Shown: one piece after another, positions 47,966 through 60,631 of the stretch
How the letters are laid out: every line of letters begins with the position of its first letter
Numbering within the stretch: the first letter of the stretch is position 1
Assembly (NCBI GenBank): GCA_963383645.1
Contig: OY726561.1
Span: forward strand, 30,732,826 to 30,796,825
Length of the DNA stretch: 64,000 nucleotides
Reading direction: 5' to 3'
From: Muscardinus avellanarius
Lineage: Eukaryota; Chordata; Mammalia; Rodentia; Gliridae
Program-made: the position numbers and the translations under genes
Notes under the pieces: generated by a model
Databases searched by the model: none
What the model saw: only the letters and a program-made list of their open reading frames with translations
What the model was told of the DNA's origin: nothing

Positions 47966-49454
47966 AAAAAAGGCAAGGATTCATCTGTAACAGCCTGAAA
48001 TGAGAATGAAGGACAGTGAGAATAGAAAGAAGTAGACAGATATTGGAGACAAAATGCCTAGTGTCTATCAACTCAGTGACCTCTCAGGCTTTTATTTTGT
48101 ATAAGATGGAAAGGCATTGGAGGTTTTTTGTAAATCAAAATATGTATCATATTGTGTCTTATATCATGAAGGATAACTTTAGCTGCTATGGAGAAGAGAC
48201 TGTTAGAAGCCAGGGTGTGTTCATAAGAAGACAAAGTTGTCTACTTATATACTGGACTTCCTCGATCCTCATCTAACTAGACCTTATTCACTAACTTTTC
48301 TTTTACTTTTGTAGTTTTTAATCTCATCTCACTAATTAACATTCTTTACATATAAACATATTACAGTTATTCTTGCCTTAAATTATCTTTTCAGACTATA
48401 CATTGTTATTGTCAAAGACAATATTACTTGCATGTTCAACTATCAGTTCTTTTCACAGCATTTAAGATAGATAATCTTTTCTCTGATGAATTCCATACTT
48501 AGATATTCAACTGCCTAGTTGATCTTTATATTTGAGATCTGATCAATAACAACCTTATTATTTAAAAGTCAATCCTGTGGTTTTCCCCTCAAATCTGGTT
48601 CTTCTATAATCAGTCCTATTTCACTACCCGATGATTGAATTCTTCAGTTATTTAAACCAGAAACCCATGAAATCATCATTAATTGCTGCTTTTTTTGTTC
48701 AATACACAATCCATCAGAATATCTTGAAGGTTTATTTTTAAATTAAATAAAGCATCAAGGTATCTTACACTAATATTATACTGGTCCAAGCCAGTATCAT
48801 CTCTCAATGAAATATTGCTTTAGTTTCCAATCATGAGTCTTTCAACCAAGAACAGATGAAGCTAGGTAGCAGGTTTATTGCTAGATTTTTTTCTTAAAAA
48901 CCTAATAAATTTGGTGAGTCTTATACAATTAACTTAAATTTATGACACCTCATTAAATGTACTTAAACTATGTCCTTTATGATTGCTAATAGCATCCTAA
49001 ACTAGGTAGTAAAGTCTTGAGAAGCTTTTCTTTCTGTGGATGATTTCCAATTAAACACTCCTACTCCAGAGCAAAAGATAATTGTAGAGGTATTAGCTAA
49101 AAGAAAGTTTATGCTGAATTCAAAGGGATACAGGGTGTTTGATAGACTATAAGTATGTCATTAGTCATCTGTTTTTTTTAATAATCTGTGTAATTAAGTA
49201 CTGAATCCCCCAGGTCAAAGGTAACATTTTATGAGTCATAATTTCTACATTATTAAAAATTTTGATTTTATCATAACATTTAACTAGTTTTAATAACTGT
49301 ATTTTCAAAGCTTTTATTTTATCTCAGCTGATAAGCATTCATATGGTTTACTTATTCATTTATATAAATATCAGTTGATTTTAATAATTGCCTCTTTTTG
49401 CAAGTTGTTTTATCATAAATGCTTCCTTCTGACCTTATATTTGTCAAAATTCAT
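47966..49454. other. Mostly unassigned; possible ancient repeat at 47990-48235
   Basis: 47990-48235 has word order like the relic at 9790 (aggcattggaggttttttg, then ataactttagctgctatgg). The rest is AT-rich with nothing supported. Confidence 0.3.
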
Positions 49455-49862
49455 TTTTTTAAATTTTTTTTATGTGGAACATATTGAAAATAGCATACAT
49501 TCAGACTGTGCTTGGTGCCCTCTCCCCACCCCAACTTCTATTCAATTCGGTTGCCCATTTCTTAATTAGGTTATTTGTTTTGCTAGTGTAGAATTTTTGG
49601 AGCTGTTTGTATATTCTGGATATTATCCCTCTATCAGAGTGGTAGCTCGTAAAAGATCTTCTCCCATTCTGTAGGCTTTCTCTTTAGATTCTTGATGGTT
49701 TCTCTTGATGAACAGAGACTTTTTATTTGATGCCATGTCATTTGTTAATTCTTGTTTTAATTTCCTGTGCTTTGGAGATCTTGTTGAAGAAGTTACTGTC
49801 TGTGCCTATATTATTGGAGTGTTGAAACTATGCCCTCCTCTAATAGCTTTAAAACCTTGTAT
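49455..49862 (-). mobile_element. L1 fragment with internal deletion, minus strand
   Basis: 3' end (tatgtggaacatattgaaaa on the plus strand), only about 60 bp of 3'UTR, then a jump at about 49525-49535 straight into an interior ORF2 region (gcccatttcttaattagg, ccctctatcagagtggtag, gatcttctcccattctgta). The homologous ORF2 part in the intact L1 lies at about 32715-33010. Confidence 0.85.
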
Positions 49863-50994
49863 AAAAATATTTTTTATCTTCTTTCTCCCTATTTTGTAGA
49901 GCAATATCTCAAAGAGTAGTAAATACTTTTTAGATTATATTCATTTTTTTAAGTTATAATAGAAAAAAACTTAAGACTACATTTACTAGTTAATTCAATA
50001 AAATGTCACCTTTACTTATGTTTCTGAATTATTTCGTTAATAAGGAAATAAAGGCTTAGAAGAATTCATCAAAACATAGGGAATCTTCACAATTCATGAA
50101 AAAATTTATACACAAAACAATTATACACTCAACAAGTGTTTATTTTTAGAAAACATTTTTATTAATTTATTAGTATCACATCATTTCATATTATAACTTA
50201 AGCTTTGTAGAAACAATGTTTATTAATATCACATATTATTCTTATGAACACAGTAATGTAATTCAATTGTATTTATTGATATCCTCACAAGTAAAGAGAT
50301 AAGAAAACATGTAAGTGACCACATATGTCAAACTTACTCATGGATCCCCATAAAAGGAATGTAGGAAAAGTTAGCAATTGTCTAAATCTCTACCCATTCA
50401 GACTTCAGTTTTCTCACCTGTCAACTAAAATCAGTAGGAGGATTCATCTCCCCAGCCCAAATGCTGTTATATATATAAATCATTCATACACTTTGGCACA
50501 TAGCAATTTTTTCCATGTTCCACTGTAAAACATTGTGTTTTTTGTTTTATTTTGTTCTTATTCTTTTCCCAAACACTGGAAACAGCTATTGTAACCAGGC
50601 TTATAAAACTGGTCACCTTATTTCTTTGATACTGCTGCTGAAATTTTTGGGGGGATTTTTTATAATTGAGGCAAGCACATTCATTTCATATATTCCCTTA
50701 ATATTTTCAAAACATTTAAGTCTTTAAAGAGTAAGTCTGATTTGTGAGCTTTGAAGTATAAATAATATATGTAAGATATTAAATTAATAAAAATTAAGCA
50801 TGATATTAAAGAAGGCAATTATATAAAATTATATAAGAATTGAAAAAATCTTTGTTAAATGGGAGTATAATCAACTGCACTCAGTATGTTAGCTGTTATA
50901 GGTGAGCTCTGGATTAATACTGTTACTAGTTAGAAATTAAAGAATAATTGTATAGCTAGGTGTGTGTGTGTGAGTAAGTGTAAGTGTGTATGTG
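49863..50994. other. AT-rich unassigned sequence
   Basis: Nothing supported beyond a short (GT)n-like run at 50960-50998. Confidence 0.4.
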
Positions 50995-51064
50995 TGTGTT
51001 TTATTGTGAACTGAATCTAGGGCCTTGTTCGTGCTAAGCAAGTGCTCTACCACTAACCTCAGCC
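50995..51064 (-). repeat. ID-like SINE (tRNA-Ala-derived), minus strand
   Basis: aactgaatctagggccttg, then gctaagcaagtgctctacca and acctcagccc is the reverse complement of the ID core (ggctgaggttagtggtagag). The preceding GT-rich run is the tail region. Confidence 0.8.
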
Positions 51065-51275
51065 CACTTTTTGATTTTTTTTTGTGGTACTGGGGATGGA
51101 ATCTTTCTACTTCTGGGCTGCACTCCCAGACCTATTTTTTTATATATTTTATTTGGAAACAGGGTCTTTTAAACCAGCAAGACTGGCTTCAAACCTGCGT
51201 GATCCTCCTGTCTCTGTCTCCCAAGCGCGGGGATTACAAGTGTGCACCACCACACCTGGCTCACTTATTGATTTT
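51065..51275 (-). repeat. B1-dID SINE, minus strand
   Basis: tggtactggggatggaatc to caccacacctggc. Weak flanking repeat cactttttgatttt at about 51064 and cacttattgatttt from about 51262. Confidence 0.92.
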
Positions 51276-52043
51276 AAAGATAAATTATACAGTTTCAACA
51301 AGATAGACTGACATATGTAGACCAGATTTCCCTTTTAAAAACATTCACAATTGGTCTTTGCTTTGAGATCATCCTCCATTTTGGTATCTGTTGAGCCTAA
51401 GTGGACATGTGAAGCTGCAGATAGAGGACATTTCACAGGGTACTAAATCATCACATAATGGAGCAGGGGTTGATGGGAGAAGTCAGACTGTGGCTTAACA
51501 TTTCAGCTTTGCTACCCTGATAAAGGAAATGAGCCAGGAGAGCTCCTTTCTTCCTGAAAGCAGGGGAGCAAGAGGAAAAGAGAGCCCATGGCTTGAACAA
51601 GATTTCTAATACCTAGTGAGCCTGGTCCCTATTAAATTGGGCTCAATTAATTTGGAATGTATTAACCAAATGGATTAGTATTACCTCCTCTTTAGATAAG
51701 TGCAGAGAGAAATGGATAGAGATGGACAGATGACCAAAGAGCGTATCTTTTCCCGTAACTTGTCATGAGAACTGGTAGATTATTGGAAGCAAAAAACCAA
51801 GAGACTAATGCAGTTAAAGAATGAATTAAGATAGACTAGTTAGATTAAATACTTATCAATAATATGGATAAATGTCATGGGGTAAAATGTGACATTCTTC
51901 ATAGTAAAAATAGCCAATAAAATAATATGCAAACACAAATTGCCTGAACTGGCTAGATATTTAATGGAAACAAAACAAAACAAAACAAAACACTCTCTGG
52001 ATGAGGCATAGCCCATAAGGTCTGATTTAAAAGGAAACCGAAA
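51276..52043. other. Unassigned; 51360-51740 could be an old LTR
   Basis: The part at 51360-51740 is GC-richer (catcctccattttggtatct, gaaatgagccaggagagctc) and has an LTR-like feel, but I cannot place it. An (AAAAC)n patch lies at 51969-51990. Confidence 0.3.
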
Positions 52044-52245
52044 AAGCCAGGTGTGGTGGCACACGCTTGTAATCTCCGTGTTTGGGAGGCTGAGACAGGA
52101 GGATCGCACAGGTTCGAAGCCAGCCTCAGCTACTTAGTGCGGCTCTCAGCAAGTTTGTGAAACCCTGTTTCCAAATAAAGTAGAAAATATATCTGGGAGA
52201 ATAGGCCAGAGGTTCCACCCCCAGTACCACACAAACAAAAAAAGA
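52044..52245 (+). repeat. B1-dID SINE, plus strand
   Basis: aaagccaggtgtggtggcac to ccccagtaccacac plus an A-rich tail with AAAC units. Confidence 0.92.
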
Positions 52246-52920
52246 AACAAAAGTAAATTGAAAATTAAACATTTAAATTAACATTGTAAGACTTCTCTAA
52301 AAAGCCTCTTTAAGCAAATATTAAGGAAATGATGTTAAGTTCTGTATAAATAAAAGTAATATATGGAAATAGAATTTTTTTAATTTATCCAATATTATTT
52401 GGGAGAAGGGAGTGAGCAGGTTTCAATCACCAGTACCCATCCCCCAAAAAAAGATCTAATGAGCTTGGTTATGTTTATCTTACTGAATTCTTTATTGAAA
52501 TAGTATCTTTTACCTGTGCATCATCTTGTTCCCAACCTGGAATCATTCTCTACCATCTGTAAAGTGGTTGCACCCATGCCGTCTGTGTGCATGCTCCCTC
52601 CTCTGGCTCATATGGCATCAAAGATAAGCAGTGTCTATGACTAAGAGTGGCCAGGGCAGGAATGAGTGTAGACTTAGTGCCGGGGATCATTTATGCAGAC
52701 TGGATGAAACAAGACAGGATAGACAACCTCTAAGCATCCTTTGCACATGTAAAAGTTGGTGATTGCTCTCCTCTGATCATTGATTCTTGTCTAGAGTTAA
52801 ATGAGGAATAGTATAAATGGATCTCTTGTGGAAATTTTCCATTTCCTTACTAGGGAAAGAGAGTAGCAAGTATAAATAAGCAAATATTTGTTATAAAAAA
52901 GCATAGATGTACTTTGGCAA
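52246..52920. other. Unassigned; possible SINE right-end scrap
   Basis: 52398-52455 (ggtttcaatcaccagtaccc plus A run) may be the ID-like end of a SINE. The remainder is unassigned. Confidence 0.3.
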
Positions 52921-52928
52921 AATTAATA

Positions 52929-53034
52929 ATTATTCAGTAATTTAATTATTCAGTAATTATTTCATTACTGAATAATGTAATTATTTTATTACTGTATATA
53001 TATATATTCAGTAATTATTTTATTACTGAATAAT
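52929..53034. repeat. AT-rich inverted repeat cluster
   Basis: attattcagtaat occurs at 52929-52941 and 52945-52957, its reverse complement attactgaataat at 52964-52976 and 53022-53034, and a slightly shorter copy (tattcagtaat) at 53005-53015. The pair 52945-52957/52964-52976 forms a perfect 13-bp stem with a 6-base loop. The 18-mer gtaattattttattactg is repeated at 52977 and 53011. Confidence 0.9.
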
Positions 53035-53040
53035 GAAATA

Positions 53041-54235
53041 AAAGTAACATTTTATGTAATGAGTTGACATATTTTAACTGAGTACTCTGCCATCAGGACA
53101 ATGATTCTGTATATTATCCCAATAATGCAGATAAATAACTAAAATCTAATTATATCTCTTTCCCCTGTTACTCTCCTCAAGCCTATAAAAAGGTATAAAA
53201 TAATGAGAAAAAGTAATATTTATATTACACATATAAAATAAAAGGCTCAGTGATGGAAACACAGAATTTATTATTATGCTTAAGTGTGATAATAGCATTA
53301 TGATGTAACTATCTTATCATTATTTAAGAGGAGCATGATACAACAGGATAAGATAGATTAACTTGTTCTGAATCTACATAACTAATTGATGGAAGAGGCG
53401 AGGAGTCAAATTGAACTGTCCACTACCAAATTCTGTGGCAATTTTAATTCTTTTACCTCATTGAAAACTTTTCACGAAAGCAAAAGACTATTTCATTAAT
53501 GCTTAGATGTATATTTATCCAATAATATGTTTTCTTTTATGTGTAATAATAACTTTCCTGCATCAAAATATTTTTTAATATTTGTGATACATGTGGCTTG
53601 ACTCTCTTACTTTTCTTTAGCTTTCTTTGAGATCAATCAAGGCCATTTGCTGGATGATTAATTTAGGTGGTATAAGTACATATTTTACATCAGATTTTTT
53701 ATTATTTGAATTATTATTCCTAAAACAACTAACCTATAATAGAATTATACAAGGCTTCCTTCATATTTTAATCATGGAGCAAAGAAGACTTCTTTTCCAG
53801 TAACCCAAAAGTACAATACTTGCTCACAGTTGACTCTGGCTAGTATTTTGGCATGACTAAAAATGTAAATCATAAAGAACGCTATTGACATTTTACACTT
53901 ATGCATTTTTTTTTACAGACAGTGGAACTGCTTCAATTATATATTCTAAGGAACAAAATTTAGCTAGTAATTAAAAATATTTAACCCACATAAAGTCTTT
54001 TATGCAGGCTATAAAATTAATTTTATTACAGAAATTGCATTACGCTTAACAGCTGATGACCTTATATTACTACCATAATGTATTTTTCATTAAAATGAAA
54101 CATTGTGCTTCAGAAACAAAAGCCAAGAATCAGGCCTTGGATTAGAGAGGGCAAAATGTATTATGTGCGATTGCTGTCTTCAAAACAACAACAACAAAAT
54201 ACATGTAACCTGTTTGTTTTTGTTTTTTTGTTCAG
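53041..54235. other. AT-rich unassigned sequence
   Basis: No supported gene or named repeat. It has an (AAC)n patch at 54184-54197. Confidence 0.4.
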
Positions 54236-54345
54236 TTTATTACTGCATCAAGAGGAGCAGATTTAAACTTTAATCAAAGAGCTGCCATACATTGTCTTTT
54301 TACAACTTGGGTGACTTTAACTGTTGTACTGTTGGACCAGCCGTG
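54236..54345 (+). other. Possible exon-like or conserved element, low support
   Basis: A T-rich tract ending in ttcag precedes 54236, and ccgtg followed by gtaaat gives a donor-like site at 54345/54346. The 110 bases between them are open in one frame (FITASRGADLNFNQ at the start). No protein family is recognised and there is no neighbouring exon. AT-rich DNA produces such combinations by chance, so this is only a candidate. Confidence 0.15.
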
Positions 54346-55125
54346 GTAAATTACAACTCTTGTCTTAGTTTTTTATGTAAGCTCTGATATCTAGGTTGAA
54401 TTTATCATGAAATTGAGTATTGACTGGAAAGTATTTACACTTTCCAGAATTGTTTGTTTATCTCTAGCCAGCACCTATTTATTGCAATGTTTTAGTTGCT
54501 CTCAGTGAAGAGAGAATTTCTTTCTTATTTTAGTTATTGTTGATCATGCAAATGACATCGTTTTCTATAATAGATATTAGACAGAGTGTGAAGAGCATCT
54601 TAACTCATTTAGGCCACGAAGGAAGTAACATATTTTAAGCATTTCCTGATATGTATAGAAAGAGAAAATATGCTAGTAGAGACTAGGATCATTTGAAACA
54701 TGTATAAATTTGATAATCTTTTTAAAAACCCTAATGAATTTTTAGTATCGGAATTCTTCTTAGAAGATGAAACTGAATTACTTTATATGATTTGTGTAGC
54801 ATATTTTCTTATTACAATTTTAAAATTAAAAAGTATTTTATCAGCTGGCTAGGAAATATATGTGCGTATGAAACACTGAAACATGAGTTCTTCAGATATA
54901 ATGATGGTAAAGGGGTAGGTAAATATTAAAAAGTGTTAGTTTTTGTGACATTGTAAAAATGTAGGATAAAATAGGAAATAGAATAGTGGAACAGTGGAGA
55001 GAGTAGATTAAAAGATAAATTCTATTTTAAATCAAAGCTAAATCCTGATTGCCAGTTTCTCTCAATGACCATATATCCACCAACAAAATTAGAACAAAGA
55101 TCATAATTTTTTCATTTCTTTTGTT
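54346..55125. other. AT-rich unassigned sequence
   Basis: Nothing supported. Confidence 0.4.
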
Positions 55126-55325
55126 TGTTTTTTTTTTGTGGTTGTACTGGGGTTCCTGGAAGGCCTTCTACCTCCGGCCACACTCCCAGACCTATTTTAT
55201 ACTTTTTTTTAATTTTTGGAAACAGGGTCTCTTAAGCCAGCGCAGCTGACTTCGAACCTGCACGATCCTCCTGTCTCTGCCTCCCAAGAGCAGGGATTAT
55301 AAACATGTGCCACCATGCTTGGCTT
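55126..55325 (-). repeat. B1-dID SINE, minus strand
   Basis: ttgtactggggttcctgga to gccaccatgcttggc; T-rich tail on the plus strand at 55126-55138. Confidence 0.93.
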
Positions 55326-55730
55326 AAAATGAATGGGACTACATATTTATTGATGATGACCCTTCTTTCTATCTTCATGTATCTTTCTTGGAATACTGCT
55401 TTAGTTTTCAGAATTCTGATAATGTAACACATTCTTCTTTCAGCACCAGTTTTAAAGAAATAAAAAATCAGCGCAACATACATGTGATAGTGTTTAGCAG
55501 ATACAGTCCACACCAACCTATGCTTTCATTACTGGTTATGGGGCACGTATATTCTATTTCATTGTGTCTGAGTTTATATTTAAAAATTGTTTCATTACTT
55601 AAACTGTGAGGTGTTTTAATAGAAACAAATTTAGATGGATTTCAGAATCTGAGGACTTTCTGGATGACATAAAAACATTGATTCAGAGGTAAATTTTAAA
55701 GAAAATTTAAAATTCTAATGGTTGTACTAA
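55326..55730. other. Unassigned sequence
   Basis: Nothing supported. The open frames at 55388-55609 (plus, 73 codons) and 55232-55516 (minus) have no domain. Confidence 0.4.
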
Positions 55731-55981
55731 AATATTTTAGTTTTAAGCCAGGCATGGTGGCACACGCTTGTAATCCCAGTTCTTGGAAGGCTGAGACAGG
55801 AGGATCATGGTTCATAGACAACCTCAGCTACTTAGTGAGGCCCTTTGCAACACAGTTGAGACCCTGTTTCAAAATAAAGAATAAAAAAATAGGGCTGAGG
55901 GTGTAGCTCCGAGGTAGAATGCCCCTAGGTTTGTTCCATCCCCAGTACCACACACACACACACACAAAAAAAAATATTGTA
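55731..55981 (+). repeat. B1-dID SINE with (CA)n tail and target duplication
   Basis: agccaggcatggtggcacac to ccccagtacc, then (CA)n at 55949-55966 and poly(A). Flanking repeat aaaatatt[t/g]tag at 55731-55742 and 55970-55981. Confidence 0.94.
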
Positions 55982-56223
55982 GTGTTAGATAAACAAAGTT
56001 CTTAGAGTATATAATGGGGGAAATATATTATGAATAACTTTTAGAGTGTTAGTGTTTTTAGAGGTAAAGTAATTTATCTGATATTTCATATTCAAATTAG
56101 AATCTATTCTATTTTAAACAGCTTTATCCTATTATTGTACATTTTTATTGCCAAGTCATTATTTATTGAAGCTCTACAGTAATTGGAAATTCTGTTGTGG
56201 AAATCATATTCAAGAGAATGAAC

Positions 56224-56472
56224 CATGAGGAAATTATTTTATTTCTTCATTTTTGGTGGTACTGGGAGTGGAATCCAGAGGCTTATCTACCTCAGGGCTA
56301 TACTTGCAGACCTGTTTTATACTTTATTTGGAAACAGGGTCTCACTAAGTTGCTGAGAGCCTCACTAAGTAGCTGAGGCTGGCTTTGAACCTGTGTGATC
56401 CTCCTGTCTCATCCTCCCAAGTGTGGGGATTACAAGCGTGTGCTACCACTCCCGGCAAGCATAAGGAAATTA
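56224..56472 (-). repeat. B1-dID SINE, minus strand, with target duplication
   Basis: ggtggtactgggagtggaat to accactcccggc. Flanking repeat cat[g/a]aggaaatta at 56224-56236 and 56460-56472. Confidence 0.94.
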
Positions 56473-58502
56473 AATATATACATTTAGTTTTGAAAGTATG
56501 ATATGACTAAAATGGCTCAAATTTTCAAAGCAACAGACTATAATAGGCAATTCTAAAGAATATCCTGAAGGGCTGGCTTTACCTGTATCACTGTCACCAA
56601 AAACATGGGAAAGGAGCCAGAGAACCAGTTACATTCCTGATTGTCACACTGAACTATTTCAGGCAAAAATGCACGAGAAGGCAGTAGTATAACTTGATCT
56701 TTATAGAGACACTATTTAAATGGATTCTCTTTTGCATAGAAATATGACACATTTTGTTTTTCTTTGCTTAAAGTAAAATTAAAACCATCCAAAAGAAAAT
56801 AATTGTGCTCTTAGCCCACAGGATATCTGAAGAGGCCTAGCTAGTCTCCTAAGCTTTGCTGGCCTTGGTCAGAATGTTGATGGAAACCTCCTTTCTAGAC
56901 TGTTATTTATGTTCAGTGTATGCTGACCATGAGAAAATGAGGTCTATTTTTGGTATCCACACTTACTATTCCTGGTTGCTATCACATATCCATAGCAACA
57001 CCTAGCGAGTTTTTTTTTTCATTCAGTCGCTGGAAAAGATAGAAGTATGATTATTTCTAGCACTCTGCAACACCAGCTTGTGAAAGACTTCAGGTGTAAA
57101 GAACTGGAGACTCAAGTAGTTATACGCAAATACTAGTACCTCAGCCTTTGTGGTAGAAATAGATCATACTGTCTTTCTTTTATTTCTGTTAATAATGCTA
57201 ATAAAATTTTAAATGTGTTTTATATTAAATCACTCTATTTTTGATGAAATCACCATTAAATTGCTTCAAAAAGTTGCTTGCAAAGAAAATTTGATCATAT
57301 ATATCTACTCACCATCTACTCAAATGTCACAGTAAGTGAGGAGATTTTAAAATTAAATGTCAATCTTTATTTTTGTGATTTTCACCCATTTGAAGATCAA
57401 ATTATCAGTTAAATTTTAGATTCAACCATCTACAAAGGATTTAAATATTCCAAAGATATGTAGATAAAATATGTAACTCTTTATGATATTATAGCAGTGA
57501 AAATAGATCATTTTTCCAATAAAGTACCAGTGTAATTGCCATACCTAAATCATACTTGGAGAACTATTTTAGTCTCTTGCTTTTGTCAATATTACATGTG
57601 ATTATGCTACTATTTGTTCTATTAATATTCCTTTAAAAATAAACCTGATGCTACAGAGACTGGTTTATTTATGGAAAAAATACCAACCAAGTAAAATTGA
57701 TAATTTCCCTTAAAAAATAAAAAGATCCTTTGTAGGCTCTGCAGTGAAACTAGAGGCATCAACAATCACTTTAAGTCATTTTGAGTAAAAATGTATTTGA
57801 ATTGTTGAAATTTTGAATTTTTACATTTTATTAAATGAAATATACTCTATTCCACAAACTGCATCCTTCAGCAGCTATTCCTTTGATGCTTCTCAATAAA
57901 AATGAATAGTGTGTGTTTCCAAAATATCATGTAGATATTTAACTTATCCTAGCTCTGCTTCTTAATAAATGCATTAAATCATGTAACCAAATCTCTTTGA
58001 ACTTCTTTTCCCTATTAAGAGTGAAAAGCATGCCTCTACAAAAAAGAGATGTGAAGAATAATAGCTGATCATGTGAACCTAGCCCAGCTTCACATAGATA
58101 GGAGATCAATAAATGGTAATAAAAATAATAAATACCTCCTTATTTTAGTACTTCCCTATGACTCCTTATCTACTATAGAACTGGCTGAACATAAGAAATT
58201 CATATATGTCTCAGAAGCAGAAATGAATGAAACCCCCAGGCCCATTTCATTCCATTCAACCTATACAGAGAAATTTTCCCCCAGAAAAAAACAAATTCTA
58301 GGTTGCTAGAATTTAAGATTCATTTTCCAAGTGGATTATTCTCATGTCTCAAGTTTGCAACCACATCTCTCCTGAAAGTTCTGTGAGCATCCTGCCTACC
58401 ATGGCTTTACATTTGTGCAATACCCTTTATCTCTACTTCAGAATAGAAATGGAAATTACATGCTTGTACTCTCTCTGTGTTTCTCCCTCCTACACATACA
58501 CG

Positions 58503-58504
<2 letters not shown>
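56473..58504. other. Unassigned, repeat-free-looking sequence
   Basis: About 2 kb with no SINE, L1 or microsatellite. No exon is supported. Frames are under 80 codons without domains. Confidence 0.45.

Positions 58505-58548
<44 letters not shown>
58505..58548. repeat. (CA)n microsatellite
   Basis: About 22 CA units, not next to a SINE. Confidence 0.96.
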
Positions 58549-58553
<5 letters not shown>

Positions 58554-59344
58554 ATACATACCCACCAAGAAAACTAACATGGAAAAGATAAAATAACATA
58601 TCAAGAGAAAACAGCTCAATTGCAGAGGAATACACATGAATATAGAACACACATGCATATAGAATGCAACATTATTACTCTAATAAGTTAGAATGCCAAT
58701 GCATATTTTCATGTCTTGATAAGATAACTGAGGCCATCTCCACAAGTACTCACATTTTAAGCTAACCGATTCATTCAACAAACCTATCAACAACTTTTTA
58801 TGTGTATCAAAATCCGCTCCATATGTCCAAATAAAGCCAGCTTTTGCCCTAAAGGTACATGGATAAGAAAAGTGGAGAACTGCAGTCCACTGCATTACAC
58901 ACCAGCCTAATGTAGGTGTAAGAGACAAAGTGACTATTGATCGGAACAGAAGTTAGGCAAGATTGACCACAGGAGCTGACATATGAGACCATTTCTTAAA
59001 TGTTGAGTGAAATTTAATAGTCAGAAAGGAAGAACAACTCCCTATAGCTTTACTTTTACAAAAAGGAAATTGTATCGAGACCTAAAAAAGCATGATGTGT
59101 TCAGATCAGTGAAGATGCTAAGAGTGTAGGCTGCATAGTAATAAGTGGGAGGGTAGTAACACGATGGTAAATAAGGTGCATCACTTTGAAAGTAGAAGAG
59201 CTATGTGACATAATCCTACAAAATTATTTACAAGGGAGTGGTAAGTTAGCACAGAACATTTGGAGTAGAAAGAAAAGAAAAGGCATAAAAATAACTGGGC
59301 ATCAAATATAAAGAATTATACCTCTGAGTCACACTCCTCACAAA
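58549..59344. other. Unassigned sequence
   Basis: The part at 58990-59170 may belong to the same ancient repeat type as 47990-48235 (word similarity only). Confidence 0.3.
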
Positions 59345-59445
59345 TTTATTTATTTTATATATTTTAAAACTGTATTGGTGCATTGTAGTCATATATCTAA
59401 TGGAGTACAAAGATGGTAGAGGCACCCATACACGCATCACTCTGA
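59345..59445 (-). mobile_element. L1 3' terminal fragment, minus strand
   Basis: ttggtgcattgtagtcatat on the plus strand followed by agatggtagaggcacccat. Very short, closely related to the copy at 1650. Confidence 0.8.
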
Positions 59446-59454
59446 AACAGCATT

Positions 59455-59552
59455 TCACCATTTTTCTGAGGTTGACCTTGAACCTGTGGTGCTCCTGTAT
59501 CAGCCTCCCTAGTACTGATTTATGGGCATGCACCACCACACCTGCTGGAGAA
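59455..59552 (-). repeat. B1-like SINE fragment, minus strand
   Basis: tgaggttgaccttgaacctg and gcatgcaccaccacacctg. Only the B1 half is present, directly after the L1 scrap. Confidence 0.75.
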
Positions 59553-59690
59553 AGGCTTTTGTCTTACACATTTTGGGTCTCTGCTCTATTATTGCCACCT
59601 GCCCTAGATTGATCCTCTTCGTCTTATTCATATAACAGCCCTGATAATGTTTTTTTCTTAATTTCTGTGCTTTTAAAAAATAATTACATG

Positions 59691-59830
59691 TGTTGAGCAT
59701 TGTGGCACATGCTCGTAATTCCAGCATTTGGGAGGCTGAGACAGAAGGATCCAGGTTCCAGGACAGTCTCAGTTACTACTTAGGCCCTTTGCAACCCAGT
59801 GAGATGCTGTTTCAAAAATAAAGAATAAAG
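59691..59830 (+). repeat. B1-dID SINE (left part), plus strand
   Basis: gttgagcattgtggcacatg to the A-rich linker (aaaaataaagaataaag). The right part is absent because the next SINE begins in its linker. Confidence 0.88.
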
Positions 59831-60014
59831 GCCAGGTGTGGTGGTACACGCTGGTAATCCCCACACTTGGTAGCTGGAGACAGGAGGATCACACAGGTTC
59901 AAAGCCAGTGGAGCTGGCTTTATACATAAAAAAAAGTATAAAAATAGGTCTGGGAGTGTAGCCCAGAGGTAGAAGGGCTTCCAGGAACCCCAGTACCACC
60001 AAAAAAAAAAAAAA
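59831..60014 (+). repeat. B1-dID SINE, plus strand, inserted behind the previous one
   Basis: gccaggtgtggtggtacacg to ccccagtaccacc plus poly(A) (60001-60014). Confidence 0.93.
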
Positions 60015-60094
60015 TGCTAGTATAAAATCTCAAAGAGCACGAGAAGATAATATAAATATTGCATTGAGAAAAATATTAAAACAAGGAAAGAAAC

Positions 60095-60351
60095 TGATTA
60101 TAATTTTATTTTATTTTATTTTATTTTATTTATTTTTTGTGGTACAGGAATTGGAACCTGGAGTCTTCTTCCTCTGGGGTACATTTCTAGATCTATTTTA
60201 CATATTTTATTTGGAAATAGGATATCTTAGGATGCTGAGAGCATCCTTAAGCTGCTGAGGCTGGCTTCAAACCTGTGATCTTCCTGTCTCAGAATCCCAA
60301 GTACTGGGATTACAAGCGTGTGCCACCACAGTGACTTGATTATAATTTTAT
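60095..60351 (-). repeat. B1-dID SINE, minus strand, with target duplication
   Basis: The tail on the plus strand is (TTTTA)n (60105-60134), then tggtacaggaattggaacc, ending gtgccaccaca. Perfect flanking repeat tgattataattttat at 60095-60109 and 60337-60351. Confidence 0.95.
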
Positions 60352-60631
60352 AAAGGGTGCTAAGGAAATCAAGAATCTTATCATTTATAAGCCTTTCTTT
60401 TTTTAGATTTGGAATTGCAGGGAGCATGAGGTTTCTTTGAAGTTGACCACCATTCATTGTGGGAATTGAAAAACAAATATTTTTTTAAGTCAAAGAATGG
60501 GAAGAAATTTAAAAAAAACATTTTGCCAGAATTTCTTGTGAGCGTATATGATGTTTAACTAGAAAGTATTATTGATTTTTCTTAGATAGGCTAAAATCTT
60601 AGTGCAAACTCAGGTGACCATAAAACAATGG

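Noticed and set aside
52929..53034. CRISPR-like array
   Set aside because: Copies are both direct and inverted, spacers are irregular and AT-only, no cas genes, and the window is mammalian.
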